From positions 1 to 56,712 of the forward strand of contig JAFRIV010000003.1 in the NCBI GenBank assembly GCA_017432615.1: a stretch of DNA of 56,712 nt. Direction: 5' to 3'. Shown one piece after another: positions 15,696-24,678 of this stretch. The notes below the pieces were generated by a model that ran no database searches, had not been told where the DNA came from, and saw nothing but the letters and a program-made list of their open reading frames with translations. Within the stretch, counting starts at the first letter, position 1. The number at the start of each line of letters is the position of its first letter. Origin of the DNA: Oscillospiraceae bacterium. Lineage in GTDB: Bacteria; Bacillota; Clostridia; Oscillospirales; Oscillospiraceae. Both the position numbers and the translations under genes were made by a program.

Positions 15696-15749
15696 AAAAA
15701 GAGCGCTCCCCCACGAAAAACAGACAAAACTGTCTTTCGTGGGGGAGCG
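15696..15749 (-). terminator. Strong terminator of the CotH gene
   Basis: 15-bp stem CGCTCCCCCACGAAA (15704-15718) / TTTCGTGGGGGAGCG (15735-15749), with inner pairing acagac/tgtct. On the minus strand it is followed by tcttttt. Convergent rarA may use it as well. Confidence 0.8.
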
Positions 15750-15791
15750 ATATACTGCGGCAAAGGAGCAGCTCTGCCTTGAGGGTCACTC

Positions 15792-18143
15792 TCAGCGGAT
15801 CAAGCCGCGGCTGCCGAAATAGGCGGCCTGCTCTTCCGGTGTCACAGAGAGCTGGCTGAAAAGCTCGTTCATGTTGGCTGTGATCCAACCGTCGCGGAGC
15901 TGAGCCTTGAGGGAATCCAGATGCGCGATCCAAGAGGCTTCGTTCATTCCGGTGACGGTGGCATCCCGCGCCACCTCCGGTGCCACCTGTGCAGCCAGGC
16001 GGTCGATCTCGGCGCAGATATGTTCTTCCGACAGCACACCCCGATAGGCTTCTGCAGAGCGCGTCAGATACTTTCCGCGATACACAGGGCTGGTGAGCAT
16101 CTTCATATTGACTGTGCTGACCTGGTTGCCGAATGTCGTCACATTGTTTACACAGTAGCTGATATGGAAGAAGGCAACGTCCAGATCATAGAGCATCAGC
16201 TTCCACGGACTGCCGTGCGTGATATCACGGGCATAGCGCAGGTTGCCTTCCTGCAGATCGTAGTTGCCAAAGGTGCTCTGCAGGATGCACCAGTCGATCA
16301 GGCTGTCAAGATCGATCATTTCTGCCGCCTGCCTGTAGTTTTCCGGATCGGCCATATCATGATCATAGATAAAGGTAAAAGCTTTGCTGTAGAGATCCCC
16401 TTTGAATACAGAGGCCTCTTCCAGCTCAATGTCTGCTTTCTTTACCCCGAGTCTGGAGGCGGCCAGTGCTTCGTTGGGCTTCTCCATCAGGGCATAGATA
16501 CCGTTGTACTCTCCGTTCAGATAGACAATGCAGTATCGGAACCGTTCCGTGATGACCGCATCGGAAAATTCTTCCGTCAAAGCATAGCAGAGTTCGTTGC
16601 GGATAATGGTATTATTCTGATCCTGCCCGGCGCGAAGTACCAGGTTGGTAAAGGTGGAAGCGCCGCCGTTGAAAAGGTCATACGCCAGTTCCTCTTTGCC
16701 GTAGGAACCGCGGAAGCGCACACTCATGTTCTTTTTCGGCAGAACAAGGCTCGTTTCCCCGTTCATTTTGATTCCGCATCCGATGGAAAAGGAACCGTCC
16801 TCCCCGTAATAGGAAAGGCAGCCCGGGTGCTCGATGCCTTTCATCCCGTAAGTGTACATCTGGTGAAAGGCGGCAGGGTCGTCAGCTACCAGGCTGACAA
16901 CGGGAAGCGAGTGCCCCTCGTTGAGGATATAGGTGAGCGTCAGCGGCCGGGATGGGAGTGCGCCTGCTTCCACACTGATGGCCCGCAGCACCATGGTCTG
17001 CGGGAAAGATACAGGCCCGGTATAGCGGGTAGAGGAAGTCGTAGGGGCAGAGCAGTCAAGCGTATAATAAATCTCTCCCGGCGCAGAAAGAGATACCGTA
17101 ACGGATCCGGTGTTTTGAAAGATACCGTCCCGTCCGTCAGCTACAGGCATCGAAGAAACCCGGCGTTCTCCAAAACCGTTTTCGCTTCCCGGGCTCTCCT
17201 GGAAAAGATAAGAAAACCCGTTTGTCCCTGTCCCGCGGCCGTAAGTGCCTTTATAGGGGATCTCATGAAGAGCCGCGTAGTCCACAAGCTGCCGGTCATT
17301 TTTATAAAGAAACAGTTCTTCCCGTTCGGAATTGAGAGAAAACGGCGCGATGGGCATATTGCCGGTATACAGCGCGGCATCTTTATTGCAGAGGACGACC
17401 GTCAATCCTCCGGGATACAGGATCCCGCTGAGGAAATACTGTGCAGGCAGAGATGCGTCATCGGTCAGGCAATACTGGGAAAGATCCACCGCTGTATCGG
17501 AAATGTTTTTGATCTCCACCCAGTCAGAGTACCCGATGGCGTCATTATAATAAGAGGTGAAATTATCCACGCAGACTTCGTTGATCACAAGCGGACCGAC
17601 GCTGGTACGGGAATTCATAAAAGCATCATAACCCTGCGGAGTGTTTTCAAACCCGGGGGTAGCCCAGGGCGTCTGCTGCCAGCTGCCATCCGGCTGCAGG
17701 GCATAGGAATAGTCTGACTGGTCTGCCCCGATGGAGCAGGTACTGACAAGAGTCCCGGAGGCATTGAACAGTGAAATGCTGTCCCACTCTGAAATTGCGA
17801 AATTTGTGTGCATTTGGGAATCCGGCCATGGCCGGTCTTTTTTTGAAGCAAAAAGAACGATACGGGAATCAGCATAAAAAGTAAATACGGGAAAAGACCA
17901 GACAGATTTTCCATTGTTTTTGACCATTGTCCAGCCTGAGAGGTCCAGATCACGATCGGTCGGATTCCAAAGTTCGATCCAGTCAGAAAAATCACCGTCA
18001 GCATCCGGAAGGGTGGCCTTGTTTTTCGTCATGACTTCAGAGATGCAGACGGAAGGAAAAGCGTCAGCAGACGCTTCCGAAAACGGAAGCGCTGCCGACA
18101 GTACAAACATGATTAAAAAGAAAACGGAAAAAACCTTTCTCAT
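15792..18143 (-). CDS. Secreted CotH-kinase/lamin-tail protein
   Basis: 783 residues. Signal peptide 1-27 (FLIMFVLSAALPFSEASA). Two lamin-tail domains follow (ISEVMTKNKATLPDADGDFSDWIELWNP near 34-60; VINEVCVDNFTSYYNDAIGYSDWVEIKN near 187-215), then a chitobiase-like beta domain (GEIYYTLDCSAPTTSSTRYTG) and a CotH domain (MSVRFRGSYGKEELAYDLF; NLVLRAGQDQNN; YLNGEYNGIYALMEKPNE; KLMLYDLDVAF). CotH proteins are atypical kinases that phosphorylate spore-coat proteins in Bacillus; in long secreted forms like this the target is unknown. It begins 38 bases after the last permease gene of the nucleoside operon and may share its transcript. Confidence 0.88.
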   Translation of the reverse strand: MRKVFSVFFLIMFVLSAALPFSEASADAFPSVCISEVMTKNKATLPDADGDFSDWIELWNPTDRDLDLSGWTMVKNNGKSVWSFPVFTFYADSRIVLFASKKDRPWPDSQMHTNFAISEWDSISLFNASGTLVSTCSIGADQSDYSYALQPDGSWQQTPWATPGFENTPQGYDAFMNSRTSVGPLVINEVCVDNFTSYYNDAIGYSDWVEIKNISDTAVDLSQYCLTDDASLPAQYFLSGILYPGGLTVVLCNKDAALYTGNMPIAPFSLNSEREELFLYKNDRQLVDYAALHEIPYKGTYGRGTGTNGFSYLFQESPGSENGFGERRVSSMPVADGRDGIFQNTGSVTVSLSAPGEIYYTLDCSAPTTSSTRYTGPVSFPQTMVLRAISVEAGALPSRPLTLTYILNEGHSLPVVSLVADDPAAFHQMYTYGMKGIEHPGCLSYYGEDGSFSIGCGIKMNGETSLVLPKKNMSVRFRGSYGKEELAYDLFNGGASTFTNLVLRAGQDQNNTIIRNELCYALTEEFSDAVITERFRYCIVYLNGEYNGIYALMEKPNEALAASRLGVKKADIELEEASVFKGDLYSKAFTFIYDHDMADPENYRQAAEMIDLDSLIDWCILQSTFGNYDLQEGNLRYARDITHGSPWKLMLYDLDVAFFHISYCVNNVTTFGNQVSTVNMKMLTSPVYRGKYLTRSAEAYRGVLSEEHICAEIDRLAAQVAPEVARDATVTGMNEASWIAHLDSLKAQLRDGWITANMNELFSQLSVTPEEQAAYFGSRGLIR

Positions 18144-18181
18144 TGTGATTCCTTACGATAGTAAAAGAAGGATCCGGTTCG

Positions 18182-19120
18182 TCAGCGCGAGCCTTTGTCG
18201 TACGGGATACCTTCTGCCTTCGGCGCACGGGACGTCTTGGAGGTGAAGGCCAGTACGATCAGAGAGACAATATACGGCATCATGTTGTAAACATTGCCTG
18301 GCAGGTTCAGCGAAGCAAGCGTCGGGAAACCGACATAGGTATTGGACAGCGCACGGAACAGTCCGAACAGGAGCGCTGCCAGAGCGATCCGGATAGGCTG
18401 CCACTGGCCGAAGATCATAACGGCAAGTGCCAGGAATCCGAAACCGGCAACGCCGTTTTCAAATTTCCAGATCGATACGCCGGCAAGAATATAGCAGATC
18501 CCGCCGAGTCCGCCGAATGCACCGGAAAGCAGTACGCCGGACCAGCGCATCTTGTAAACGTTGATGCCGACGGAGTCGGCTGCCTGCGGGTGCTCTCCGC
18601 AAGCCATCAGGCGAAGGCCAAACTTCGTTTTATACAGCATCACAGCGACGAAGATCACGGCCAGTACCGCAATCAGCATAAACCAGTTGAATTCAAAACC
18701 GTTGATGTTGGTGATGAACATCTTTCTCGCACGGACATATTCGATTTCGGAAGAGTGGTCATCCGGGTTGGCAGCGGTGTTGATGGCTTTTACAAAAACA
18801 GTTGCCGCTGCTGTTGCCAGCAGATTCATGGCCGTGCCGACAAGCGTCTGGTCTGCCTTGAAGTTGATACTGGCCACACCCAGCAGGCAGGAATACAGCA
18901 TACCGAAAACGATGGCCGCCAGTACGACCAGCAGCACCATCACGAGTGCTGAGGAGGTGCCGAGATAGCGCATCATCAATGCCCCGCCGAGGGCCCCCAT
19001 AACCATGATCCCTTCAAGTCCGAGGTTGATCACACCGGAGTGCTCCGAAATGCACCCGCCGAGGGCTACAAGGGTCAGGACGGAAGAGAAGATCAGTGTA
19101 TATTGAATGAGCAGTAACAT
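18182..19120 (-). CDS. Nucleoside ABC transporter permease, second subunit
   Basis: 312 residues with about eight membrane segments, BPD_transp_2 family. The start ISEHSGVINLGLEGIMVMGALGG and MACGEHPQAADSVGINVYKMRWSGVLLSGAFGGLGG are typical of the permeases paired with BMP-type binding proteins for nucleosides. Its ATG shares one base with the stop of the preceding permease gene, so the two are translationally coupled. gagggagg precedes the start. Confidence 0.92.
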   Translation of the reverse strand: MLLLIQYTLIFSSVLTLVALGGCISEHSGVINLGLEGIMVMGALGGALMMRYLGTSSALVMVLLVVLAAIVFGMLYSCLLGVASINFKADQTLVGTAMNLLATAAATVFVKAINTAANPDDHSSEIEYVRARKMFITNINGFEFNWFMLIAVLAVIFVAVMLYKTKFGLRLMACGEHPQAADSVGINVYKMRWSGVLLSGAFGGLGGICYILAGVSIWKFENGVAGFGFLALAVMIFGQWQPIRIALAALLFGLFRALSNTYVGFPTLASLNLPGNVYNMMPYIVSLIVLAFTSKTSRAPKAEGIPYDKGSR

Positions 19121-20250
19121 TATCTGTCGCCTCCCTCGGAAGATGCAGCTTTGATCTTCTGCAACTTTTTCTCTTCGCTGCGGTTGATCATACCCGTCAT
19201 GGTCAGCTTGATAAAGAGCACGAATCCGCAGAGGTAAATGATAACGGAAGAGATCAGATCGGAGATCTGTGAGCTGTAAAAATTGGTGTTGACATACTGT
19301 CCGCCGTCCGTAATATGCTGGATAAAGAAGGAAGCGAAGATCGCACCGATCGGATTAAGCCCGCCGAGGAAAGCCGCTGCGATTCCGTTGAAGCCCATGC
19401 CCGGTACGGAAGACTGCGTGCATTCCCAGCGCATATACCCGGTGAGATAGAGCATGGCTGCACCGAGACCCGCAAGGCCGCCCGCGATTACAAGCGTGAG
19501 AACGATATTGCGTTTCTCCGCCATGCCGGCATATTTTGCCGCATTCTTGTTGCTGCCGGTCGCTTTCAGTTCATAACCGAGCTTCGTCCTGTTCAGGATG
19601 ATGCTGACGGCAATGGCGATAAACAGCGCCAGCGGTACGGCAATGGTGATGTATTTATTGCCGTTAAACAGCTTGTCAAGCCCGGCGTTCGGAAGGAGAG
19701 CGGAGGGGTTGACGTCTTTGATGTACATGGTATAAGGGCTTGCCACTTCCTTCACTTTGGTCAAAAGCGTGTTTGTCAGATAAAGGGAGATCCAGTTGAG
19801 CATGATGCCGGAAATGACTTCATTTACGTTGCAGTAGGATTTCAGCATCCCGACGACCGCGCCGAGCACTGCACCGGCAACGATGGCAAAAATCATGCAG
19901 GGAAGCCAGCCCCAGCCCCATGCCAGAGCGGCATACAGGCACGCACAGGAACCCGCTACATACTGCCCGGCTGCACCGATGTTGAAAAGGCCGACCTTGT
20001 AGGCGAAAAGGATGCTCAGGGAGCACATCAGCAGAGGCATTGTTTTGGAAAGGGTATTGCCGAACTGCTGGAGCTTTTTATTCGCCCGGCTCCAGGTGAA
20101 GAAGTTCTTTATAACGTTGATGATGGATTCCGCCGCGCCCTCCGGGTTGATAAACAGCAGAACGATATAGCCGATCAGCAATCCGAGAATAATGCAGATG
20201 ACCGACGCGACGAATGCCTGTACGCCGGGGTTTTTCAGTGCTTTTTTCAT
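19120..20250 (-). CDS. Nucleoside ABC transporter permease, first subunit
   Basis: 376 residues, about ten membrane segments, BPD_transp_2 family. KTMPLLMCSLSILFAYKVGLFNIGAAGQY and ELKATGSNKNAAKYAGMAEKRNIVLTLVIAGGLAGLGAAM are the conserved segments. The start overlaps the ATPase stop by 4 bases. It forms the membrane pore with the partner encoded at 18182-19120. Confidence 0.92.
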   Translation of the reverse strand: MKKALKNPGVQAFVASVICIILGLLIGYIVLLFINPEGAAESIINVIKNFFTWSRANKKLQQFGNTLSKTMPLLMCSLSILFAYKVGLFNIGAAGQYVAGSCACLYAALAWGWGWLPCMIFAIVAGAVLGAVVGMLKSYCNVNEVISGIMLNWISLYLTNTLLTKVKEVASPYTMYIKDVNPSALLPNAGLDKLFNGNKYITIAVPLALFIAIAVSIILNRTKLGYELKATGSNKNAAKYAGMAEKRNIVLTLVIAGGLAGLGAAMLYLTGYMRWECTQSSVPGMGFNGIAAAFLGGLNPIGAIFASFFIQHITDGGQYVNTNFYSSQISDLISSVIIYLCGFVLFIKLTMTGMINRSEEKKLQKIKAASSEGGDR

Positions 20251-21791
20251 ACGGTTACCTCATCTCTTTTTGCGCCGGCCATGTACAGGCCGAGTTCTTC
20301 CTGAGTGGTTTTTTTCGGATCGAGTTCACCGACGATTTCCCCTTCGTACATTACAAGGATCCTGTCGGGAACATCCATTACCTCATCCAGTTCAAGGGAG
20401 ACGAGCAGTACGGCTTTTCCGGCATCCCGCTGAGCAACCAGCTGCTTGTGGATATATTCAATTGCGCCGACGTCCAGCCCGCGTGTCGGCTGTACGGCGA
20501 TGAGCAGTTCCGGTGCTTTGTCGATCTCACGGGCAATGATGGCTTTCTGCTGGTTGCCGCCGGACATGCTGCGGGCCGTGGTAGCAGGGCCCTGGCCGGA
20601 ACGCACGTCGTACTGGTCAATCAGTTTTTCGGCATATTCCCGGATATTCTTGCGCAGAAGGAAGCCCCATTTGGAGGTGAACTGCGGTTCGAAGTACGTC
20701 TGCAGGACCAGGTTGTCCTCCAGGGAGTAGTCCAGGACCAGCCCGTGTTTATGCCGGTCTTCCGGGATATGGCTTATGCCGAGGATGCTCTTTTGCCGGA
20801 TCGAGGAGGCTGTCATGTCTTTTCCGCACAAGGTGATCTTTCCGCTGACCAGAGGTTCCAGCCCGGAAAGCCCGTAAACGAATTCCGACTGGCCATTGCC
20901 GTCGATACCCGCGATGCAAACGATCTCTCCGGCTCTTACCTTCAGGGATACGTTTTTCACGGCGTTGTTTTTATGCACTTTGGAGGCAACGGTCATATTT
21001 TCAATTGACAATACCACATCGCCCGGAGTTGCCGGTTTCTTCTCAACATGGAAATTGACGTTTCTGCCGACCATCATGGCAGAAAGTTCTTCAATGGTGG
21101 TGTCCTTTGTGTTGACGGTGCCGATGTATTTCCCCTTGCGCAGTACACTGCAGCGGTCTGCCACCTCCATGATCTCGTTGAGTTTATGGGAGATGAAGAG
21201 GATGGACTTTCCTTCCGCGGCAAGGCTTTTCATGATCTGCATGAGTTCGCTGATCTCCTGCGGTGTCAGAACGGCCGTCGGTTCGTCAAAGATCAGGATC
21301 TCATTGTCGCGATAGAGCATTTTCAGGATCTCCGTTCTCTGCTGCATGCCGACGGTGATATCCTCGATCTTTGCATCGGGATCTACTTTGAGGCCGTACT
21401 TTTCCGAGAGAGCAAGAACTTTTTCCCGCGCTTCCTTTTTCTGCAGGAAGCCCATTTTACACGGTTCCACACCCATAATGATGTTGTCAAGCACGGTGAA
21501 GCATTCCACCAGCTTGAAATGCTGATGCACCATTCCGATCCCGAGTGCGTTGGCATCGTTCGGGTCATTGATTTTGACTTCTGCGCCGTCTTTTTTGATA
21601 ATGCCCTCTTCTGGCTGATAAAGCCCGAAAAGAACGCTCATCAGTGTGCTTTTTCCTGCCCCGTTTTCCCCCAGCAGCGCATGGATCTCCCCTTTTTTCA
21701 GCTGAAGGGTGATATCGTCATTTGCAACAATACCGGGAAATCTCTTGGTGATATGGAGCATCTCAATTGCATACGGTTCCAATTTTTCCAC
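20247..21791 (-). CDS. Nucleoside ABC transporter ATP-binding protein
   Basis: 514 residues from GTG 21791, placed 3 bases after aaaggagg; ATG 21827 is an alternative without a ribosome site. Two ABC modules. The first has a full Walker A (LLGENGAGKST), a degenerate signature (VGMQQRTEILKML) and Walker B (ILIFDEPTAVL). The second has an altered Walker A (GIDGNGQSEFVYGL) but an intact MSGGNQQKAIIARE signature and LLIAVQPTRGLDVGA. This arrangement matches the YufO/RbsA group. It energises uptake of the nucleoside delivered by the BMP protein. A terminator at 21858-21889 separates it from the binding-protein gene and should lower its expression. Confidence 0.93.
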   Translation of the reverse strand: MEKLEPYAIEMLHITKRFPGIVANDDITLQLKKGEIHALLGENGAGKSTLMSVLFGLYQPEEGIIKKDGAEVKINDPNDANALGIGMVHQHFKLVECFTVLDNIIMGVEPCKMGFLQKKEAREKVLALSEKYGLKVDPDAKIEDITVGMQQRTEILKMLYRDNEILIFDEPTAVLTPQEISELMQIMKSLAAEGKSILFISHKLNEIMEVADRCSVLRKGKYIGTVNTKDTTIEELSAMMVGRNVNFHVEKKPATPGDVVLSIENMTVASKVHKNNAVKNVSLKVRAGEIVCIAGIDGNGQSEFVYGLSGLEPLVSGKITLCGKDMTASSIRQKSILGISHIPEDRHKHGLVLDYSLEDNLVLQTYFEPQFTSKWGFLLRKNIREYAEKLIDQYDVRSGQGPATTARSMSGGNQQKAIIAREIDKAPELLIAVQPTRGLDVGAIEYIHKQLVAQRDAGKAVLLVSLELDEVMDVPDRILVMYEGEIVGELDPKKTTQEELGLYMAGAKRDEVTV

Positions 21792-21857
21792 CAGCCTCCT
21801 TTGCGTTGAATCATGTATACCTATCATACTATATCGGGCATAAAAATTCAATGAAAA

Positions 21858-21889
21858 TTAAAAAAAGAGGCAGGTCGAAAGGACCTGCC
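21858..21889 (-). terminator. Terminator between the BMP gene and the ABC ATPase gene
   Basis: GGCAGGTC (21869-21876) / GACCTGCC (21882-21889) with a 5-base loop; on the minus strand ctctttttttaa follows. Partial readthrough would explain high binding protein relative to transporter. Confidence 0.88.
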
Positions 21890-21905
21890 CCGTCAGGGAA
21901 AAAGA

Positions 21906-23003
21906 TTACTTGATGTTGCCCTGGTAGTCAACGGTAACAACCGTGACAGCAGGCTCGGCAGCGATGTCATTGGAAACCGTCACCTTACCGGCGTTCATGG
22001 CAGCAACAAGAGCTTCATAGTCAGCCTCGGTGAAGCTGTCGCTGAACTGGGTGGAAGGAGCGATCTGGACAAAGTTCTCAGCCGGAACATCGGAGACAAG
22101 ACCCAGCGAGTCAACCTTGCCGCCCTCGAAGGTGCCGTCAAGGATGGCCTGGAGTTCGGCATTGACCGTTGCGGCAAGGCCCTTCATAGCGGAAGTGACC
22201 GTAACGCCTTCGCCGTAGAGACCGTCAATGGTACCGGCCTGGTCAACGTCAACACCGATCACCTTTGCGCCGACTTTAGCAGCTGCTTCACCGGCAGAGG
22301 TGAAGATGCCGCCGCCGCAGGCAAAGACGACTTCCGTGCCGGCTGCATACCAGGTGTCCATATAAGCGGTGATGTCGGAATCGCCGTAGAACTGGTTGCC
22401 GTAAACGTATTTCACTTCCACATCGGAAAGGCCGAGTTCGGCAGCGGCAGCGTCAGCGCCCTGAACAAAGCCGTAGCCGTAACGGACAACTGCGGGAACT
22501 GCCATACCGCCCAGGAAGCCGAGCTTGGTGTAGCCGAGTTTCACAGCGGCATAGCCTGCCATGTAACCGCACAGCTCTTCCTGATAGACAGCGCAGTAGA
22601 GATTTGCAGGAACTGCGGAAGCAAGGTCGCCAATGTCGCCTTCGCTGACGTCAAGTGCAATGAAGGTGATGTCGTCATATTCGGGGGCGACTTCCTGAAT
22701 GGCCGGGCCGAATGCGTAACCGGGCATGATGATGACGGAGTAACCGTCGTCAATGGCCTTCTCGATGGAGGTGATACGGTCTTCATCGGAGTCGGATGCG
22801 GGCTTGTAGTACTGGAAGTTGAGGCTGTTTGCTTCGGCAAATGCCTTGCAGGCCTCATAGGTGGTCTGGTTGAAGGACTGGTCGGTAATGTCGCCGTAGT
22901 CGGTGATCATTGCAACAGCCGGTGCCTCGTCAGCGGATGCGGATACTGCGCAGAGAGCGAATACCATGCACAGTGCGAGAGCGATTGCCAGGATTTTTTT
23001 CAT
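21906..23003 (-). CDS. BMP family nucleoside-binding protein
   Basis: 365 residues. Signal peptide MKKILAIALALCMVFALCAVSASA ends in a type I A-x-A site before DE; neither cysteine sits in a good lipobox, which is unusual for a Gram-positive binding protein. The mature part has the BMP/Med pattern: AVAMITDYGDITDQSFNQTTYEACK, then a FAEANS-FQYYKP loop, SVIIMPGYAFG, GYMAGYAAVKLGYTKLGFLGGMAVP and VVFACGGGIFTSAGEAA. BMP proteins bind purine or other nucleosides for the ABC importer encoded downstream. ATG 23003 has ggagg upstream, and the gene has its own promoter (23068-23096). Confidence 0.93.
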   Translation of the reverse strand: MKKILAIALALCMVFALCAVSASADEAPAVAMITDYGDITDQSFNQTTYEACKAFAEANSLNFQYYKPASDSDEDRITSIEKAIDDGYSVIIMPGYAFGPAIQEVAPEYDDITFIALDVSEGDIGDLASAVPANLYCAVYQEELCGYMAGYAAVKLGYTKLGFLGGMAVPAVVRYGYGFVQGADAAAAELGLSDVEVKYVYGNQFYGDSDITAYMDTWYAAGTEVVFACGGGIFTSAGEAAAKVGAKVIGVDVDQAGTIDGLYGEGVTVTSAMKGLAATVNAELQAILDGTFEGGKVDSLGLVSDVPAENFVQIAPSTQFSDSFTEADYEALVAAMNAGKVTVSNDIAAEPAVTVVTVDYQGNIK

Positions 23004-23067
23004 GTCTGCTTTTCCTCCATTAAAAAAATTGACATTTTTTAGGTGGTGCCTCTCAACACCAGGTCTT

Positions 23068-23096
23068 ATTATATCGTTTCGGCGAGTGTAAATCAA
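23068..23096 (-). promoter_or_regulatory. Promoter of the BMP gene
   Basis: Minus strand TTGATT (23091-23096), 17-base gap, TATAAT (23068-23073). Confidence 0.7.
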
Positions 23097-23142
23097 TAAG
23101 AAGATATGACAAAAAACGATGCTGCCGCGGAATTTTTTCGGT

Positions 23143-23865
23143 TTATTCCGCCATGGCGGCCGCGGTGTCGAGGGCAATGGTGATCATATTCCGGAAGCTG
23201 AGCTGGCGGTCTTCGGCGGAAAGGCTTTCTGGGCGGAAAATGTGGTCGGAAACGGTGCAGATACAGAGAGCCCGCTTGCCGAAGAATGCTGCATTGGCGT
23301 AAAGCCCGGCGGCCTCCATTTCTATCCCGAGAACGCCCATTTTTTTCCAATGAAGGTTCTCATCTCCGCTGCTGAAGGCAGAATAAAAGTTATCGGAGGA
23401 CAGAAGATTGCCGATGTGTACGTCAAGCCCGTTTGCCGCAGCAGCTTCTTTGGCTTTGGAGAGAAGCGTAAAATCTGCAATGGGAGCAAAGGTGCCTTTC
23501 AGGCCGAAATTCTCAATGTAATTGGATGTTGTGCAGGCCCCCTGGGCAAGGATCACATCCATGAGTTTCAAATCGTCCTGCAGCGCACCTGCAGAACCGA
23601 CGCGGATAATGTTTTCCACATTGTATTCACTGTAAAGCTCCCAGCTGTAAATGCCGATGGACGGAATGCCCATACCGGAGGCCATCACCGTAACGGGGAC
23701 GCCTTTCCATTTTCCGGTATAGCCGTGGACGCCGCGTACATTGTTGACAAGGGTAGGGCTTTCCAGAAAGGTCTCTGCAATAAAATTGGACCGGCGGGGA
23801 TCACCCGGCATCAGAACGGTCTTTGCGATACTGCCGACGGCTGCTTCATTATGAGGGGTAGGCAT
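23143..23865 (-). CDS. deoD: Purine nucleoside phosphorylase, DeoD type
   Basis: 240 residues. The hexameric trimeric-fold family: VLMPGDPRRSNFIAETFLESP, VTVMASGMGIPSIGIYSWELY, IIRVGSAGAL, GIEMEAAGLYANAAFFGKRALCICTVSDH (with the catalytic Asp of the SDH segment). It splits purine (deoxy)nucleosides with phosphate to free base and (deoxy)ribose 1-phosphate. Nucleosides delivered by the downstream importer are its substrates. ATG follows aaaaaggag at 7 bases. A weak hairpin (23127-23151) overlaps its stop codon. Confidence 0.95.
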   Translation of the reverse strand: MPTPHNEAAVGSIAKTVLMPGDPRRSNFIAETFLESPTLVNNVRGVHGYTGKWKGVPVTVMASGMGIPSIGIYSWELYSEYNVENIIRVGSAGALQDDLKLMDVILAQGACTTSNYIENFGLKGTFAPIADFTLLSKAKEAAAANGLDVHIGNLLSSDNFYSAFSSGDENLHWKKMGVLGIEMEAAGLYANAAFFGKRALCICTVSDHIFRPESLSAEDRQLSFRNMITIALDTAAAMAE

Positions 23866-23915
23866 AGTAGTTCTCCTTTTTCGTTGTTTTCGGCCGAGGA
23901 GGCCAAGTCAGGTAT

Positions 23916-23949
23916 TCTTTTTCTATTATAGATCTTTTTCTATTATAGA
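23916..23949. repeat. Perfect 17-bp tandem duplication containing a -10 box
   Basis: Two exact, abutting copies of TCTTTTTCTATTATAGA (23916-23932, 23933-23949). On the minus strand each copy contains TATAAT, but only the second lies 17 bases from a -35 (23965-23970). Confidence 0.92.
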
Positions 23950-23970
23950 AAAGAAAAAGAGAAAAGTCAA
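23942..23970 (-). promoter_or_regulatory. Promoter of deoD
   Basis: Minus strand TTGACT (23965-23970), 17-base gap, TATAAT (23942-23947). The -35 is one base away from the -35 of the divergent udk promoter. The deoD leader also has a small GGCC-tcctc-GGCC hairpin at 23892-23904. Confidence 0.8.
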
Positions 23971-23971
23971 A

Positions 23972-24000
23972 TTGAAAGCTGTGGAAAGTTATGGTAAGAT
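23972..24000 (+). promoter_or_regulatory. Promoter of udk-tdk
   Basis: TTGAAA (23972-23977), 17-base gap, TAAGAT (23995-24000). Confidence 0.65.
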
Positions 24001-24048
24001 AGAAAAGAATAAAATCATTCCCGGACTCGCATGGAAGGAGGCAGATTT

Positions 24049-24678
24049 ATGAGTGAAGTTATTGTGATCGGCATTGCAGGGGGAACGGGCTCAGGCAAAA
24101 GCACGATTTCAAAAAAACTGATGCAGCGTTTCGGGGAGGACGTTTCCGTCATCCATCATGACAGCTATTATAAGGCACACCACGAAATGCCGTATGAAGA
24201 GCGCTGCAAGCTCAATTATGACCATCCCAATTCCTTCGATACAGACCTTCTGATCCAGGCTGTAAAAGACCTGAAAGAAGGAAAGGAAGTCGTATGCCCG
24301 GTTTATGACTTCACCGTTCATGACCGGTCGGAGGAGACGGAGATCGTAAAACCGGCACGGGTGATCATTGTGGAGGGGATCCTGATCTTTGAAAGCCGGG
24401 AACTGTGCTCGCTGATGGATATTAAAATATATGTCGACACAGATGCCGATGTACGCATTCTCCGCCGCATTACCCGCGACGTTCGTGACCGGGGCAGAAG
24501 CCTTGAGAGCGTGATCGACCAGTATCTCCACACAGTCAAACCGATGCATGAGCAGTTTGTGGAGCCGAGCAAAAAGAATGCCGACATCATCATTCCCCAG
24601 GGCGGGCACAACCGTGTGGCGCTGGAAATGGTGATTCAGCGTGTGCGGGCGCATCTCGATGAGAAAGGGGAAGAATAA
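24049..24678 (+). CDS. udk: Uridine kinase
   Basis: 209 residues. Walker A GGTGSGKST at 11-19, HHDSYYK, LNYDHPNSFDTDLL, PVYDFTVHDR and the lid RITRDVRDRGRSLESVIDQY are all present. It phosphorylates uridine and cytidine with ATP or GTP in pyrimidine salvage. ATG 24049 follows ggaaggaggcagattt; the in-frame ATG at 24031 precedes the ribosome site. It is directly followed by tdk. Confidence 0.95.
   Translation: MSEVIVIGIAGGTGSGKSTISKKLMQRFGEDVSVIHHDSYYKAHHEMPYEERCKLNYDHPNSFDTDLLIQAVKDLKEGKEVVCPVYDFTVHDRSEETEIVKPARVIIVEGILIFESRELCSLMDIKIYVDTDADVRILRRITRDVRDRGRSLESVIDQYLHTVKPMHEQFVEPSKKNADIIIPQGGHNRVALEMVIQRVRAHLDEKGEE

Noticed and set aside
15921-17717. 598-codon plus-strand frame opposite the CotH gene
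   Set aside because: No domain pattern; the minus-strand gene has a signal peptide, ribosome site and recognisable domains.
23866-24048. Purine riboswitch before deoD or udk
   Set aside because: The leaders are too short, and the three-way-junction core sequence was not seen.
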